A DNA stretch of 64,000 nucleotides, from positions 73,261 through 137,260 of the forward strand of contig NZ_KQ948436.1 in the NCBI RefSeq assembly GCF_001514065.1, read 5' to 3'. This DNA is from Streptomyces antibioticus. GTDB lineage: Bacteria; Actinomycetota; Actinomycetes; Streptomycetales; Streptomycetaceae. Shown piece after piece: positions 24,178 through 32,950 of this stretch; the first letter of the stretch is position 1, and every line of letters starts with the position of its first letter. Both the position numbers and the translations under genes were made by a program. The notes beneath the pieces were generated by a model. The model was given only the letters and a program-made list of their open reading frames with translations. It was not told where the DNA came from and made no database searches.

Positions 24178-24223
24178 CCGTCGGACCCCGCAGGATCCTT
24201 CGGAATCCTGCGGGGTCCGACGG
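24178..24223 (+). terminator. Terminator of whiH
   Basis: A 19-bp perfect stem: TCGGACCCCGCAGGAT (24181-24196) plus three flanking bases on each side pair with 24205-24223 across an 8-nt loop. It lacks a long T-run, typical for Streptomyces. Confidence 0.85.
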
Positions 24224-24356
24224 TGCGGGCGAAGAGGTTCCCGAGGCGGTTGGCAAGATGTTTTCTTCCTCCCGGCGCCCGCAGGTGACTCCCTCTGTCC
24301 GTGTCTGACCGTTTTTGCGCACTTACGGGGTGTGACTCGGGCCACGCAGATTGGGC

Positions 24357-24383
24357 GTAACGCTCGTGGAAACAACGCGATGA
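24357..24383 (+). promoter_or_regulatory. Candidate ECF-type promoter of hrdB
   Basis: GTAACG (24357-24362), 15 bp, CGATGA (24378-24383). These look like ECF sigma-factor -35 and -10 elements. In S. griseus the hrdB gene is driven by the ECF factor ShbA, so this is the expected kind of promoter. The interval 24224-24547 otherwise holds the hrdB leader; I see no gene there. Confidence 0.5.
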
Positions 24384-24547
24384 CCTAAGAGGTGACAGCC
24401 GCGGAGGGAATACGGACGCCATGAATGGCGCTGTGCATCTTCCCGGCCCCCGCCCGCACCGTCGGCCCATCCCCACGGCCGGTGGTCGGTTCCTGTCCAT
24501 CCCGGACGGGGCCGGAAGCCGTTTTCCAACGTTCCGAGAGGTTGTTC

Positions 24548-26083
24548 GTGTCGGCCAGCACATCCCGTACGCTCCCGCCGGAGATCGCCGAGTCCGTCTC
24601 TGTCATGGCTCTGATTGAGCGGGGAAAGGCTGAGGGGCAGATCGCCGGCGATGACGTGCGTCGGGCCTTCGAAGCTGACCAGATTCCGGCCACTCAGTGG
24701 AAGAACGTACTGCGCAGCCTCAACCAGATCCTCGAGGAAGAGGGTGTGACGCTGATGGTCAGTGCCGCGGAGCCCAAGCGCACCCGAAAGAGCGTCGCAG
24801 CGAAGAGTCCGGCCAAGCGCACCGCCACCAAGACGGTCGCGGCGAAGACGGTGACCACGAAGAAGGCCACTGCCACCGCCACCCCGGCGGCGCCCGCCGT
24901 CGAGGCCTCCGCCGAGGGCGAGGCTCCTGTGAAGAAGGCCGCTGCCAAGAAGGCGACGACCGCCAAGAAGGCCGTCGCGAAGAAGACCGTCGCCAAGAAG
25001 GCGACGGCCAAGAAGACGACCGCCGGCAAGGACGACGCGGAGGTCGTCGAGGACGAGGTTCTCGAGGACATCAAGCCCGGCGAAGAGGAAGAGGAGGGCG
25101 GCGAGAGCAAGGGCTTCGTCCTCTCCGACGACGACGAGGACGACGCGCCGGCCCAGCAGGTCGCCGTCGCCGGCGCCACCGCCGACCCCGTCAAGGACTA
25201 CCTCAAGCAGATCGGTAAGGTCCCGCTCCTCAACGCCGAGCAGGAGGTCGAGCTCGCCAAGCGCATCGAGGCCGGTCTGTTCGCCGAGGACAAGCTGTCC
25301 AACGCCGACAAGCTCGCCCCGAAGCTCAAGCGCGAGCTGGAGATCATCGCCGAGGACGGCCGCCGCGCCAAGAACCACCTCCTGGAGGCCAACCTCCGTC
25401 TGGTGGTCTCCCTGGCCAAGCGCTACACCGGCCGCGGCATGCTCTTCCTGGACCTCATCCAGGAGGGCAACCTCGGTCTGATCCGCGCGGTCGAGAAGTT
25501 CGACTACACCAAGGGCTACAAGTTCTCCACGTACGCCACCTGGTGGATCCGTCAGGCGATCACCCGCGCGATGGCCGACCAGGCCCGCACCATCCGTATC
25601 CCGGTGCACATGGTCGAGGTCATCAACAAGCTCGCGCGCGTGCAGCGCCAGATGCTCCAGGACCTGGGCCGCGAGCCCACCCCGGAGGAGCTGGCCAAGG
25701 AACTCGACATGACCCCTGAGAAGGTCATCGAGGTCCAGAAGTACGGCCGCGAGCCCATCTCCCTGCACACCCCCCTGGGCGAGGACGGCGACAGCGAGTT
25801 CGGTGACCTCATCGAGGACTCCGAGGCGGTCGTCCCGGCCGACGCGGTCAGCTTCACGCTCCTCCAGGAGCAGCTGCACTCCGTCCTCGACACCCTGTCC
25901 GAGCGCGAGGCGGGCGTCGTCTCGATGCGCTTCGGTCTCACCGACGGTCAGCCGAAGACCCTCGACGAGATCGGCAAGGTGTACGGCGTGACGCGCGAGC
26001 GCATCCGCCAGATCGAGTCCAAGACCATGTCGAAGCTGCGCCACCCGTCGCGTTCGCAGGTGCTGCGCGACTACCTCGACTAG
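24548..26083 (+). CDS. hrdB: HrdB, principal RNA polymerase sigma factor
   Basis: The essential housekeeping sigma-70, 511 residues, the same length as in S. coelicolor. Residues 1-70 include [23 protein letters not shown] split over region 1.1. A lysine/alanine-rich tract with repeats of AKKATAKK and an acidic tract ([15 protein letters not shown]) follows. Region 1.2 begins [11 protein letters not shown], region 2 has [19 protein letters not shown] and [13 protein letters not shown], and region 4.2 has [20 protein letters not shown]. The GTG at 24548 follows GAGAGG (24536-24541). It has its own promoter region and a terminator directly after. Confidence 0.98.
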   Translation: MSASTSRTLPPEIAESVSVMALIERGKAEGQIAGDDVRRAFEADQIPATQWKNVLRSLNQILEEEGVTLMVSAAEPKRTRKSVAAKSPAKRTATKTVAAKTVTTKKATATATPAAPAVEASAEGEAPVKKAAAKKATTAKKAVAKKTVAKKATAKKTTAGKDDAEVVEDEVLEDIKPGEEEEEGGESKGFVLSDDDEDDAPAQQVAVAGATADPVKDYLKQIGKVPLLNAEQEVELAKRIEAGLFAEDKLSNADKLAPKLKRELEIIAEDGRRAKNHLLEANLRLVVSLAKRYTGRGMLFLDLIQEGNLGLIRAVEKFDYTKGYKFSTYATWWIRQAITRAMADQARTIRIPVHMVEVINKLARVQRQMLQDLGREPTPEELAKELDMTPEKVIEVQKYGREPISLHTPLGEDGDSEFGDLIEDSEAVVPADAVSFTLLQEQLHSVLDTLSEREAGVVSMRFGLTDGQPKTLDEIGKVYGVTRERIRQIESKTMSKLRHPSRSQVLRDYLD

Positions 26084-26101
26084 GACGCGGTCGTACGACG
26101 T

Positions 26102-26139
26102 CGAAGGCCCGGTTCCCCGCCCAGGGAGCCGGGCCTTCG
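26102..26139 (+). terminator. Terminator of hrdB
   Basis: CGAAGGCCCGG (26102-26112) pairs perfectly with 26129-26139 across 16 nt, starting 19 bp after the hrdB stop. Confidence 0.85.
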
Positions 26140-26210
26140 TGCTGGGCGGGCGCGGCCGGGGCGCGGGCCGTGGGCTCGTCCCAGCGGGTGCGGGGCGTGG
26201 CGGCGTGGAT

Positions 26211-26242
26211 CACTCTGGGTTTCCCCAGTCCGACCCAGAGTG
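26211..26242 (+). repeat. Inverted repeat covering the ribosome-binding site of the protease
   Basis: CACTCTGGGT (26211-26220) and ACCCAGAGTG (26233-26242) are perfect 10-bp arms with a 12-nt loop. The right arm runs into the GAGTGAGGA ribosome-binding site of the gene at 26253. As RNA it could hide the site; as DNA it could be an operator. Confidence 0.65.
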
Positions 26243-26252
26243 AGGAATGTGC

Positions 26253-27110
26253 ATGCGTCGTCCTTTTGCCCGGGCGCTGAACCGGTCGCTGGTCCTGGCG
26301 GCCGTGGCGGGTGCCATACCGCTGGCGTCCGCCGCCCCCGTGGCCGCCGACAGCATCGTCGTAGGCGGATTTCCCGTCGACATCTCGGACGGCCCGTGGA
26401 CCGTGGCGCTGTCCAGCCGTGACCGGTTCGGGGGTACGCGCGCGGGGCAGTTCTGCGGTGGCGCGGCCATCGGCCGGACCACCGTGCTCACCGCGGCCCA
26501 TTGTGTGAGCGAGGACGTCCTGGGGGCGCCCCCCAACCGGGTGCGCGATCTCAAGGTCATCACGGGCCGTACGGACCTGCTCTCGGACGAGGGCCGGGAG
26601 ATCCGCGTACAGGACACCTGGGTGAACCCGGGTTACGACCCCGCCACCAACGCCGGGGACTTCGCGGTGCTCACGCTCGCCGAACCACTGTCGCAGGACT
26701 CGGTCATCACCATGGCGGCCGGCGGTGACCCGGCCTACGCGCCCGGTACGGACGCGACGGTCTACGGGTGGGGCGATGTCACAGGGAGCGGTGACTATGC
26801 GCACAGTCTGCGGGCCGCCGGCATCCATGTGCTGTCCGACAGCCTGTGCGAGCGGGCCTATCCGGGCACTGCGGACGGCGCCTATGCCGCCGACTCGATG
26901 CTCTGCGCCGGAGAGGAACAGGGCGGTCGTGACGCCTGTCAGGGAGACAGTGGTGGGCCGTTGGTCGCTCAGGGGCGGCTGATCGGGCTGGTGTCCTGGG
27001 GGAGCGGCTGTGCGCTACCGGGGAGCCCTGGCGTCTACACGCGCGTGTCCGACGTCGTACGGACGCTCGGGTCGGGTGGCAGGGCGGGAGAAGGCTCCCA
27101 CGGCCCCTGA
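26253..27110 (+). CDS. Secreted trypsin-like serine protease
   Basis: A 285-residue S1-family protease exported by a typical signal peptide (MRRPFARALNRS, a hydrophobic core, then a cleavage site near SAAPVAADS). The mature chain starts near IVVGGFPVDISDGPWTVAL. The catalytic triad is visible: His in LTAAHCV, Asp in DFAVLTL and Ser in CQGDSGGPL. GSPGVYTRV is the usual C-terminal motif. An Asp six residues before GDSGGP (RDACQ) fits trypsin-like cleavage after Lys/Arg. The ATG at 26253 is seven bases after GAGTGAGGA; an in-frame ATG at 26247 overlaps that site. The stop codon sits in the loop of a terminator. Confidence 0.93.
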   Translation: MRRPFARALNRSLVLAAVAGAIPLASAAPVAADSIVVGGFPVDISDGPWTVALSSRDRFGGTRAGQFCGGAAIGRTTVLTAAHCVSEDVLGAPPNRVRDLKVITGRTDLLSDEGREIRVQDTWVNPGYDPATNAGDFAVLTLAEPLSQDSVITMAAGGDPAYAPGTDATVYGWGDVTGSGDYAHSLRAAGIHVLSDSLCERAYPGTADGAYAADSMLCAGEEQGGRDACQGDSGGPLVAQGRLIGLVSWGSGCALPGSPGVYTRVSDVVRTLGSGGRAGEGSHGP

Positions 27111-27120
27111 GGGGCCGTGG
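27098..27120 (+). terminator. Terminator containing the protease stop codon
   Basis: CCACGGCCCC-TGA-GGGGCCGTGG: a perfect 10-bp stem whose loop is the stop codon of the protease. Confidence 0.8.
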
Positions 27121-27183
27121 TGGGGCCATGAGTGCTTGTCGGCGAGCCCTCGGTGGTCGCGCGAGGTGATCGTCGGTACGAGC

Positions 27184-27221
27184 GCGGACGGCCGCCCCTG
27201 CTTTCAGGGGCGGCCGTCCGC
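27184..27221 (-). terminator. Strong hairpin downstream of the DUF7455 gene
   Basis: GCGGACGGCCGCCCCTG (27184-27200) pairs perfectly with 27205-27221 across a CTTT loop: a 17-bp stem. It ends the minus-strand DUF7455 gene and could also stop readthrough from the protease. Confidence 0.85.
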
Positions 27222-27264
27222 ATGTCGGCCTGTGCCGGTGCTGGCTCGTCGTGGATGCGAAGTG

Positions 27265-27495
27265 TCAGCGCTCTTCTTCGGAGACGGATGCCGGAACGGT
27301 CGTGAGCCGCTCCGTCTCGTCCTGTATCTCAGCGGCGATCTTCTTGAGTTCCGGCTCGAACTTGCGACCGTGGTGGGCGCAGAAGAGCAGTTCACCGCCG
27401 CTGAGCAGGACGACGCGCAGGTATGCCTGGGCGCCGCAGCGGTCGCAGCGATCGGCGGCCGTCAACGGGCTCGCGGGGGTCAGAACAGTAGTCAC
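27265..27495 (-). CDS. Small zinc-ribbon-like protein (DUF7455)
   Basis: A 76-residue protein conserved in actinobacteria, of unknown function. It has CDRCGAQAYLRV near residue 17 and LLFCAHHGRKF near 37, a C-x2-C plus C-x2-H set that should bind zinc. The C-terminal third is a charged helix with ELKKIAAEIQDE. The GTG at 27495 follows AGAAGAGG. It stands alone between hrdB/protease and the ParE-like gene, with which it is divergent. I see no catalytic feature; a nucleic-acid or protein-binding role is only a guess. Confidence 0.85.
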   Translation of the reverse strand: MTTVLTPASPLTAADRCDRCGAQAYLRVVLLSGGELLFCAHHGRKFEPELKKIAAEIQDETERLTTVPASVSEEER

Positions 27496-27934
27496 GTCGC
27501 CTCTTCTCTAGCTCGACGAGCTGTCGTACCAGGGTCAACATCCAACCAGCCCTAAAACGTTCCCGCTCGGGGCTTTTCCTCAAAAAAATCTTCGAGGCCG
27601 GCCGTCTGCTGCCGGTTGGCGGCGAATGTGCCGTATTGCGTGTCTATGTGTCTTACGGGTTCGCGCTGTTTGTCGATGTCGGTCCTCCCGGCTGGCTTGC
27701 CGGTTGTTCTTGAGGACGTGCCCGGAGCCTAAATGGTTCATGCCCCGAAGGGAACGTGATATGTACTTCACTCCATCGAGGGATCGAACATGCATGCGAC
27801 TCTGGACTAGTGTGAGTTTTGACGAGGGTGGCGTTACAACGGCTCTACCAGGCCTCGGTACCCTCTTGGCGGCGGCCGAAGCCGCGCCCTTACCCACAAG
27901 GGCCACACCTGAAATTCAGCGAGGAGCGAACCGC
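27496..27934. other. Divergent promoter region between DUF7455 and the ParE-like gene
   Basis: No gene is visible in 439 bp. It holds an SOS-like box (27784-27799) and a TTGACG (27819-27824) that could be the -35 of the topoisomerase gene, with a poor -10 (CTCTAC, 27843-27848). The short AT-rich patch near 27580-27595 includes seven consecutive A. Confidence 0.4.
27784..27799. promoter_or_regulatory. SOS-box-like sequence upstream of the ParE-like gene
   Basis: TCGAAC-ATGC-ATGCGA matches the TCGAAC-N4-GTTCGA consensus at 10 of 12 arm bases, with a perfect left arm. It lies 20 bp upstream of a TTGACG. LexA control of this gene is inference. Confidence 0.4.
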
Positions 27935-30058
27935 GTGACCGCCGAGACGTCCGTGCCGTCCACAGCTCTGCTGGCAGGAGCAGACCGGGACGGTTCCAAC
28001 TACACCGCGCGGCACCTCCTCGTCCTCGAGGGGCTCGAGGCCGTGCGCAAACGCCCGGGCATGTACATCGGCTCGACCGACAGTCGTGGCCTGATGCACT
28101 GCCTGTGGGAAATCATCGACAACTCCGTGGACGAGGCCCTCGGGGGCTACTGCGACCACATCGAGGTCATCCTCCACGACGACGGGTCGGTGGAGGTCCG
28201 CGACAACGGCCGCGGCATCCCGGTCGACGTCGAGCCCAAGACCGGTCTGTCCGGCGTCGAGGTCGTCATGACCAAGCTGCACGCCGGCGGCAAGTTCGGA
28301 GGCGGCTCCTACGCGGCCTCCGGCGGTCTGCACGGCGTGGGCGCCTCCGTGGTGAACGCCCTGTCCGCGCGGCTCGACGTCGAGGTGGACCGCAGCGGGC
28401 ACACGCACGCGGTCAGCTTCCGGCGCGGCGTTCCCGGCGCTTTCGCCGGAGCCGGCCCCGACGCGAAGTTCGACGCCACCAGTGGCCTCCGCAAGGCCAA
28501 GAAGATCCCCAGGACCCGCACCGGCACGCGCGTGCGCTACTGGGCCGACCGGCAGATCTTCCTCAAGGACGCCAAGCTCTCCCTGGAGAACCTCCACCAG
28601 CGAGCCCGCCAGACCGCGTTCCTCGTCCCCGGCCTCACCATCGTCGTACGCGACGAGTTCGGGCTCGGCGAGGGCGGCAGCAAGGGCGAGGAGTCCTTCC
28701 GCTTCGACGGTGGCATCAGCGAGTTCTGCGAGTACCTGGCGACCGACAAGCCGGTCTGCGACGTCCTCCGCTTCTCCGGCCAGGGCACCTTCAGGGAGAC
28801 CGTCCCCGTCCTCGACGAGCACGGCCAGATGACGCCCACCCAGGTCACCCGCGAGCTCGACGTCGACGTCGCGCTGCGCTGGGGCACGGGATACGACACG
28901 ACCCTGAAGTCGTTCGTGAACATCATCGCCACCCCCAAGGGCGGCACCCATGTGGCGGGCTTCGAGACCGCGGTGACGAGCACCATGCTCGAGGTGCTGC
29001 GCGCCAAGAAGCTGCTGCGCGTCGCCGAGGACGACATCGTCAAGGACGACGCCCTGGAAGGTCTCACGGCGGTCGTGACGGTGCGCCTCGCCGAGCCGCA
29101 GTTCGAGGGCCAGACCAAGGAGGTCCTCGGCACCTCGGCGGCCCGCCGCATCGTGAACACAGTGATCGCCAAGGAGCTCAAGGCGTTCCTGACCTCCACC
29201 AAGCGCGACGCCGCGGCACAGGCCCGGGTCGTCATGGAGAAGGTCGTCGCCGCCGCGCGGACGCGCATCGCGGCCCGCCAGCACAAGGACGCGCAGCGCC
29301 GGAAGACGGCCCTGGAGTCCTCGTCGCTGCCCGCCAAGCTCGCCGACTGCCGCAGTGACGACGTCGACCGCAGTGAACTGTTCATCGTCGAGGGAGACTC
29401 CGCGCTGGGTACGGCGAAGCTGGCCCGGAACTCCGAGTTCCAGGCGCTGCTGCCGATCCGCGGCAAGATCCTCAACGTCCAGAAGTCGTCTGTGACCGAC
29501 ATGCTCAAGAACGCCGAGTGCGGGGCGATCATCCAGGTCATAGGAGCAGGGTCGGGCCGGACCTTCGACATCGACGCGGCCCGCTACGGCAAGATCATCA
29601 TGATGACCGACGCCGACGTGGACGGGTCCCACATCCGGACCCTGCTGCTCACGCTGTTCCAGCGCTACATGCGGCCGATGATCGAGGCGGGACGGGTCTT
29701 CGCGGCGGTACCGCCGCTGCACCGCATCGAGCTCGTCCAGCCCAAGAAGGGGCAGGACAAGTACGTCTACACGTACTCGGACCGCGAGCTGCGCGACAAG
29801 CTCATGGAGTTCCAGAGCAAGGGCGTCCGGTACAAGGACTCCATCCAGCGCTACAAGGGTCTCGGTGAGATGGACGCCGACCAGCTGGCGGAGACGACCA
29901 TGGACCCGCGCCACCGCACCCTGCGCCGGGTGAACCTCTCCGACCTGGAGGCCGCCGAGCAGGTCTTCGACCTGCTGATGGGCAACGATGTGGCGCCGCG
30001 CAAGGAGTTCATCTCCAGCTCGGCGGCGACGCTCGATCGGTCGCGTATCGACGCGTAG
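27935..30058 (+). CDS. parE: Type IIA topoisomerase subunit B (ParE/GyrB-like)
   Basis: The ATPase subunit of a topoisomerase IV-like enzyme, 707 residues. The GHKL ATPase site is seen in IIDNSVDEALGG, VRDNGRGIPVD and GGLHGVGASVVNAL. The TOPRIM domain has FIVEGDSALGTAK and MTDADVDGSHIRTLLL. YKGLGEMDADQLAETTMDP is the usual C-terminal GyrB/ParE end. The GTG at 27935 follows GAGGAG (27921-27926). Its probable partner, the ParC-like A subunit, is 18 kb away at 47811-50267, the same separation as in S. coelicolor. It is not the main GyrB, which lies near oriC in this genus. Confidence 0.92.
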   Translation: MTAETSVPSTALLAGADRDGSNYTARHLLVLEGLEAVRKRPGMYIGSTDSRGLMHCLWEIIDNSVDEALGGYCDHIEVILHDDGSVEVRDNGRGIPVDVEPKTGLSGVEVVMTKLHAGGKFGGGSYAASGGLHGVGASVVNALSARLDVEVDRSGHTHAVSFRRGVPGAFAGAGPDAKFDATSGLRKAKKIPRTRTGTRVRYWADRQIFLKDAKLSLENLHQRARQTAFLVPGLTIVVRDEFGLGEGGSKGEESFRFDGGISEFCEYLATDKPVCDVLRFSGQGTFRETVPVLDEHGQMTPTQVTRELDVDVALRWGTGYDTTLKSFVNIIATPKGGTHVAGFETAVTSTMLEVLRAKKLLRVAEDDIVKDDALEGLTAVVTVRLAEPQFEGQTKEVLGTSAARRIVNTVIAKELKAFLTSTKRDAAAQARVVMEKVVAAARTRIAARQHKDAQRRKTALESSSLPAKLADCRSDDVDRSELFIVEGDSALGTAKLARNSEFQALLPIRGKILNVQKSSVTDMLKNAECGAIIQVIGAGSGRTFDIDAARYGKIIMMTDADVDGSHIRTLLLTLFQRYMRPMIEAGRVFAAVPPLHRIELVQPKKGQDKYVYTYSDRELRDKLMEFQSKGVRYKDSIQRYKGLGEMDADQLAETTMDPRHRTLRRVNLSDLEAAEQVFDLLMGNDVAPRKEFISSSAATLDRSRIDA

Positions 30059-30528
30059 CGCTGCGGGGCGCTGCGGGGCGCTGCTCTTGGCTTGGGCGGG
30101 GTGGGGCCGGGCTGGTCTGGGTTGATCTGGGCCGCGGGCGGGTTTGTTTTCCGACCGGGTTTGGTTTCGGGCCGGGTTCAGTTTCGGGCGGGTTCGGTTT
30201 TGGGGCTGGTTCGGTCCCGGCCGGATTCGGGTCGGAGGCCGGCCCGGCCCCAGGCCCGTTCCCGGTCCCAGCCCTGGCTCCGTTCCGGCCCGGTCCCATC
30301 TCTCGGACTGCGCCCGGCTCGGATGCCAAGCCCGGATGCCCTGCCCCGACGCTTTGTCCGGACCCGGCTTCCATCGGGTTCTCCACCCGTGGGTGGACGC
30401 CCCCGTCTCCCTGCCTCCACCTTTGATCCACCCCAGCGCCGATCCGCTGACCTGCGAATTTCCGTAGCGTCGAAGGCGTCGGCAGCGCTCGCTGTCGGCA
30501 GCGTCCCCTTTCGCTCACGGAGGCACCG
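30059..30528. other. Gene-free low-complexity stretch with a G-quadruplex motif
   Basis: The 470 bp after the ParE-like gene hold no gene I can support. Up to about 30230 the plus strand is G/T-rich with repeats such as GGGTTCGG and GGTTTCGGG; then it turns C-rich. GGGCGGGGTGGGGCCGGG at 30094-30111 is a canonical four-run G-quadruplex motif. The last part must contain the promoter of the membrane-protein/kinase operon. Confidence 0.6.
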
Positions 30529-31053
30529 ATGTCCGGGCTCGTCGACGGATTCCTGATCGCGGCCGTTGTCGTCGTGGTGATCGCGCGCCAGTTCCGCGCG
30601 CAGCGGATCGACACCGAGCGGCGCTGGTGGCTGCTGCCGGTCGTGCTGGCCGTCGTCGCCCTGCGCGAACCCGGCCTCATAGACGCCCACCACCACACCG
30701 CCTCGGCTGCCCTCCTCACCGCAGAGCTCCTCATCGGTCTCGCCACCGGCGCAGCCTGGGCCTGGACCTCCCGCGTGTGGACGGAGCCCGACGGCGCCGT
30801 GTGGAGCAAGAGCACCAAAGCGAGCGGGTTGGTCTGGCTCGTCGGCATAGCCCTCCGCGCCGGCCTCTACGCCCTCGGCGCCGCGCTCGGCATCCACCAG
30901 GAGTCGTCCGCCCTGCTCCTCGCCCTGGCTGCCACGCTGCTCGTGCGCGCCGGCATCCTCGCCTGGCGGGCCCAGTCTCCGCACCCCGCTTCCGTACCGG
31001 GTTCGGCGTACGGTGACGCCGTGCCCGGGTCCGCCTGGAAGGAGCGTGTGTGA
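30529..31053 (+). CDS. DUF1453-like membrane protein
   Basis: A 174-residue integral membrane protein with about four hydrophobic segments: GFLIAAVVVVVIARQF, WWLLPVVLAVVAL, SAALLTAELLIGLATGAAW and LVWLVGIALRAGLYALGAA. ARQFRAQRIDTERRWW after the first helix is typical of the DUF1453 group. The ATG has GGAGG 7-11 bases upstream. Its stop overlaps the start of the sensor kinase gene (GTGA), so the two are translationally coupled. In such three-gene operons the small membrane protein often modulates the kinase, but that is inference. Confidence 0.78.
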   Translation: MSGLVDGFLIAAVVVVVIARQFRAQRIDTERRWWLLPVVLAVVALREPGLIDAHHHTASAALLTAELLIGLATGAAWAWTSRVWTEPDGAVWSKSTKASGLVWLVGIALRAGLYALGAALGIHQESSALLLALAATLLVRAGILAWRAQSPHPASVPGSAYGDAVPGSAWKERV

Positions 31054-32201
31054 CGGAGAACGTGTGGACACGCTGGCCCTCCCGGGAGGCGCTCGGGCGC
31101 GAGGGGTTCTCGCGGCCTCGGCGCCTGCTGGCCTGGGGAGTGAGGCTGCTGCTCATCTCCCTGCTGCTGTGGGGTGCCCTGACGAGCAGCTCCGCCCATG
31201 GCTGGAGAATCGCCGCCGGTGCCGGCGGGTTCGTCGTCGCCGCCCTGCTGGCGTGGATGTTCTACCGGTCCACGCTTCAGCACCGGCTCTGGCCCGCCCT
31301 GCTGTCATGGGGGCTGCTCCAGGGAGTCGCGGTCCTGGCCCAGGTTTCCGGGCTGCTGGTACCGGCCCTCGTGATCTGGTGCGCGTCCGCCGTCGCCGCG
31401 CTGGAGCGACTGCCCCTGGCTGTCGCCACGCCGGTCGCGGTGATGGCGCTCGGGGCCTACGGAGCCCTCAACGACGACGATGTGCTGACGACCGTGGTCA
31501 CCTGCCTGGGACTGGCCCTCGCCGGGTACACGCTGCGCCTCGACGCCGAGGCCCGGGGCAGCGCCCAGCGGCTGCTCGCCCAGGAGCGCGCCGCGCGGGC
31601 GGCCGAGGCGGAATCGGCGGCCCTGGCGGAGCGGGCCCGTATCGCCCGGGAGATCCACGACGTGCTGGCCCACAGTCTCTCGGCCCAGCTCGTGCATCTG
31701 GAGGCCGCGCGGCTGCTGATCGAGCGGGGGGCCGACCGGGACCAGATCCTCGAGCGGGTCGTGGCGGCACGGGGCATGGCACGGGACGGGCTCACCGAGA
31801 CGCGACAGGCACTCTCGGCCCTGCGCGGGGACATGACCCCGCTGGAGGACTTCCTCGCCCAGCTCGTGGAGACGAGTGCGGGGGCCGAGGTCACCATTAC
31901 GGGTGAGCGCAGAGCCCTGTCGGCCGAGGCCTCGCAGGCGGTGCGGAGGGTCGCGCAGGAGGCCCTGACCAACGTCCGCAAACATGCGCCGGGCGCCAAG
32001 GTGCGGCTTCGGCTGGCCTACGGGGAGCACCAAGTGACGCTGGATGTACGGGACTCGGGGGGATCAGGGGGCGAACTCACCGCCACGGGGGGCGGATACG
32101 GTCTGCTGGGCATGCGAGAGCGTGCCGAACTGCTCGGCGGTTCGCTGGACGCCGGGCCGGACGAGGAGGGATTCACGGTGACGCTGAAGGTGCCCGTATG
32201 A
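31050..32201 (+). CDS. Sensor histidine kinase, NarL-type (HisKA_3)
   Basis: A 383-residue membrane kinase. About six N-terminal hydrophobic segments (residues 25-165) form the input region without a large extracellular loop. The phospho-acceptor helix is RARIAREIHDVLAHSLSAQL, with the histidine in EIHD. The ATPase part has AVRRVAQEALTNVRKHAPGA (N box), DVRDSGGSGG (G box) and GYGLLGMRERAELLGG. It overlaps the membrane protein upstream by 4 bp and the response regulator downstream by 4 bp, so the three form one operon. The signal is unknown; a membrane or cell-envelope cue is plausible from the topology. Confidence 0.93.
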   Translation: MTENVWTRWPSREALGREGFSRPRRLLAWGVRLLLISLLLWGALTSSSAHGWRIAAGAGGFVVAALLAWMFYRSTLQHRLWPALLSWGLLQGVAVLAQVSGLLVPALVIWCASAVAALERLPLAVATPVAVMALGAYGALNDDDVLTTVVTCLGLALAGYTLRLDAEARGSAQRLLAQERAARAAEAESAALAERARIAREIHDVLAHSLSAQLVHLEAARLLIERGADRDQILERVVAARGMARDGLTETRQALSALRGDMTPLEDFLAQLVETSAGAEVTITGERRALSAEASQAVRRVAQEALTNVRKHAPGAKVRLRLAYGEHQVTLDVRDSGGSGGELTATGGGYGLLGMRERAELLGGSLDAGPDEEGFTVTLKVPV

Positions 32202-32881
32202 CGGAGGAGTTCGACGGCAAGGTCGCGCGGGTGGTGGTCGCGGACGACCAGACCGTCGTCCGCGAGGGCATCGTGATGCTGCTCGGACTGCTGCCGGGGG
32301 TCGAGGTCGTCGGAGCCGCCGGGGACGGGGACGAGGCGGTGCGGCTGGTCGCCGAACTCGCTCCGGACGTGGTGCTGATGGACCTGCGCATGCCCCGCTG
32401 CGACGGTGTGGAGGCGACCCGGCGGATCCGTACCGAATACCCGGGCACTCAGGTGGTGGTGCTCACGACGTTCGGGGACGACGAATCGCTCTTCCCGGCG
32501 CTGAAGGCGGGAGCGCGCGGCTATCTCACCAAGGACGCGGGAGGCGACGAGATCGTGCGGGCGGTGCACAGCGTGCTGTCCGGGGACGCCGGATTGTCGC
32601 CGAGTGTCCAACGGCGGCTGCTGGAGCGACTGTCGGAGCCCGAGCCCCGGTCGGCCGAGCCCGCGGAGCCCCCGGACGGGCTCACCGCGCGGGAGACCGA
32701 GGTGCTGCTCCTGATCGCCGAAGGCCTCACCAACCAGGAGATCGCCCGCGCGTTGCACGTCTCCACGGCGACGGTGAAGACCCACATCAACAACCTGTTC
32801 GCCAAGACCGGGCTCAAGGACCGGGCGCAGGCGGTGCGTTACGCCTACGCGAAGGGGCTTGTGCGGCCACCCACGGGTTGA
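32198..32881 (+). CDS. LuxR/NarL-type response regulator
   Basis: A 227-residue response regulator and the cognate partner of the kinase it overlaps (ATGA). The receiver domain has the acidic pair in VVVADDQTVVREG, the phospho-acceptor Asp in VLMDLRMPRCDG and the Lys in YLTKDAGG. The NarL-type helix-turn-helix is at about residues 160-222 (LTAREVLLL-like LTARETEVLLLIAEG, then NQEIARALHVSTATVKTHI). Target genes are unknown; no DUF1453-operon operator is obvious. Confidence 0.95.
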   Translation: MTEEFDGKVARVVVADDQTVVREGIVMLLGLLPGVEVVGAAGDGDEAVRLVAELAPDVVLMDLRMPRCDGVEATRRIRTEYPGTQVVVLTTFGDDESLFPALKAGARGYLTKDAGGDEIVRAVHSVLSGDAGLSPSVQRRLLERLSEPEPRSAEPAEPPDGLTARETEVLLLIAEGLTNQEIARALHVSTATVKTHINNLFAKTGLKDRAQAVRYAYAKGLVRPPTG

Positions 32882-32950
32882 ATCACCTGATGGGGTGAAG
32901 TGCAAAGGGAACAAGAGTCGGGGATCTTCCCGTTCTGTCCATCCTTGGGC

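Noticed and set aside
24406-24411. Sigma-R promoter of hrdB (GGGAAT)
   Set aside because: No GTT occurs at the required 18-19 bp downstream.
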